Assembly: GCF_000315915.1 (NCBI RefSeq)
Contig: NC_020186.1
Span: forward strand, 1,364,001-1,428,000
Length of the DNA: 64,000 bases
Reading direction: 5' to 3'
Origin: Henningerozyma blattae CBS 6284
Taxonomy: Eukaryota > Ascomycota > Saccharomycetes > Saccharomycetales > Saccharomycetaceae
The translations under genes and the position numbers were made by a program. Within the stretch, counting starts at the first letter, position 1. Every line of letters begins with the position of its first letter. Positions 63,723 to 64,000 of this stretch are shown in pieces. The notes below the pieces were generated by a model. It searched no databases. It saw nothing but the letters and a program-made list of their open reading frames with translations, and was not told the DNA's origin.

Positions 63723-64000
63723 ATGGATAAGGATGATGATTTTTTAGATAGTTTTGAAAATAATTTATCAAATCAATCAAATGATATTATAAAAAATACT
63801 AACAATTGGCAAGAAGTGGATGAAAAAACACTTCAAAGACAAATTGAATTAAATCAATATTTCTCTCGTAATCCTACTTCACTAATTCAGCTTAATTCAT
63901 TAACATCAAATAATCAAACTATTAGGCCAAGTATTTTAAGACAATATGTTCATTCTACTATTTCCAATGCTAAAAGTTTTGATGAGTTGTATAATGGGTT
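63723..64000 (+). CDS. SAM50: Mitochondrial outer-membrane beta-barrel assembly protein Sam50, 5' part only
   Basis: The first 92 codons are present and the gene runs off the window. The opening is acidic and Asn-rich, followed by TIRPSILRQYVHSTISNAKS and FDELYNG, which match the start of the POTRA region of yeast Sam50 (PSVLQAYLDDTI in S. cerevisiae). The barrel itself lies outside. Sam50 (Omp85 family) inserts beta-barrels such as the porin coded at 5.4 kb. Order CRZ1-SAM50 equals YNL027W-YNL026W, which supports the call. Confidence 0.82.
   Translation, partial: MDKDDDFLDSFENNLSNQSNDIIKNTNNWQEVDEKTLQRQIELNQYFSRNPTSLIQLNSLTSNNQTIRPSILRQYVHSTISNAKSFDELYNG

Overview
This is nuclear chromosomal DNA from a budding yeast of the Saccharomycetaceae. 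It is AT-rich, its genes are almost all intronless, it uses standard codons, and it carries yeast-type histone H3 and H4, a TACTAAC-type intron, RNase MRP RNA and Pol III tRNA genes with Ty3-like LTRs beside them. Gene content and order point to a post-whole-genome-duplication yeast well diverged from S. cerevisiae. A Kazachstania/Naumovozyma-like genome is my best guess, but the genus is inference. Most of the window is one ancestral block whose genes are now split in S. cerevisiae between chromosome XIV (YNL055-YNL020) and chromosome IX (YIL114-YIL084). Here genes from both tracks interleave on one chromosome and many intermediates are missing, as expected if duplicates were lost independently.

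Layout. 0.8-4.2 kb: an AP180 clathrin adaptor (YAP1801/1802) and a mitochondrial pyruvate carrier subunit (MPC2/MPC3), a pair that is also adjacent in S. cerevisiae. 4.5-5.1 kb: a tandem tRNA-Ala/tRNA-Gly unit and a solo LTR at a synteny breakpoint. 5.4-19.9 kb: POR1, COX5, COG5, a YNL050C-like gene, a YIL108W-like metalloprotease, MOB1 (spliced, with a 20-nt first exon), ALG11, SLM1/2, and two small unidentified ORFs. 20.3-27.5 kb: NCE103, GID9/FYV10, BDP1 and a YNL035C-like WD40 gene. 27.5-36.2 kb: an 8.7-kb gene desert with two convergent, nearly identical tRNA-Pro genes, LTRs, a fossil Ty3/gypsy integrase, a decayed ORF, a tRNA-Ile gene and a 0.6-kb segment packed with short stem-loops. 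36.2-50.2 kb: PRK1/ARK1, LYS12, FAP1, RSM25, UTP25 and ICE2. 50.4-51.0 kb: a C/D snoRNA (snR66-like) and RNase MRP RNA (NME1). 51.3-64.0 kb: SSN8, the divergent H3/H4 pair, KTR5/7, SDS3 (split by a frameshift), TRM12, CRZ1 and the 5' end of SAM50.

These are mostly housekeeping genes arranged by ancestry rather than as a pathway. Functional links include POR1, COX5, MPC2, LYS12, RSM25 and SAM50 in mitochondria, SLM and CRZ1 as calcineurin targets, and UTP25, NME1 and snR66 in ribosome biogenesis. I found no CRISPR array, no complete transposon and no obvious horizontally acquired gene cluster. The most unusual non-coding signal is the hairpin-dense segment at 33.43-34.05 kb. Two 20-base N runs (3488-3507 and 20114-20133) mark assembly gaps inside repeats.
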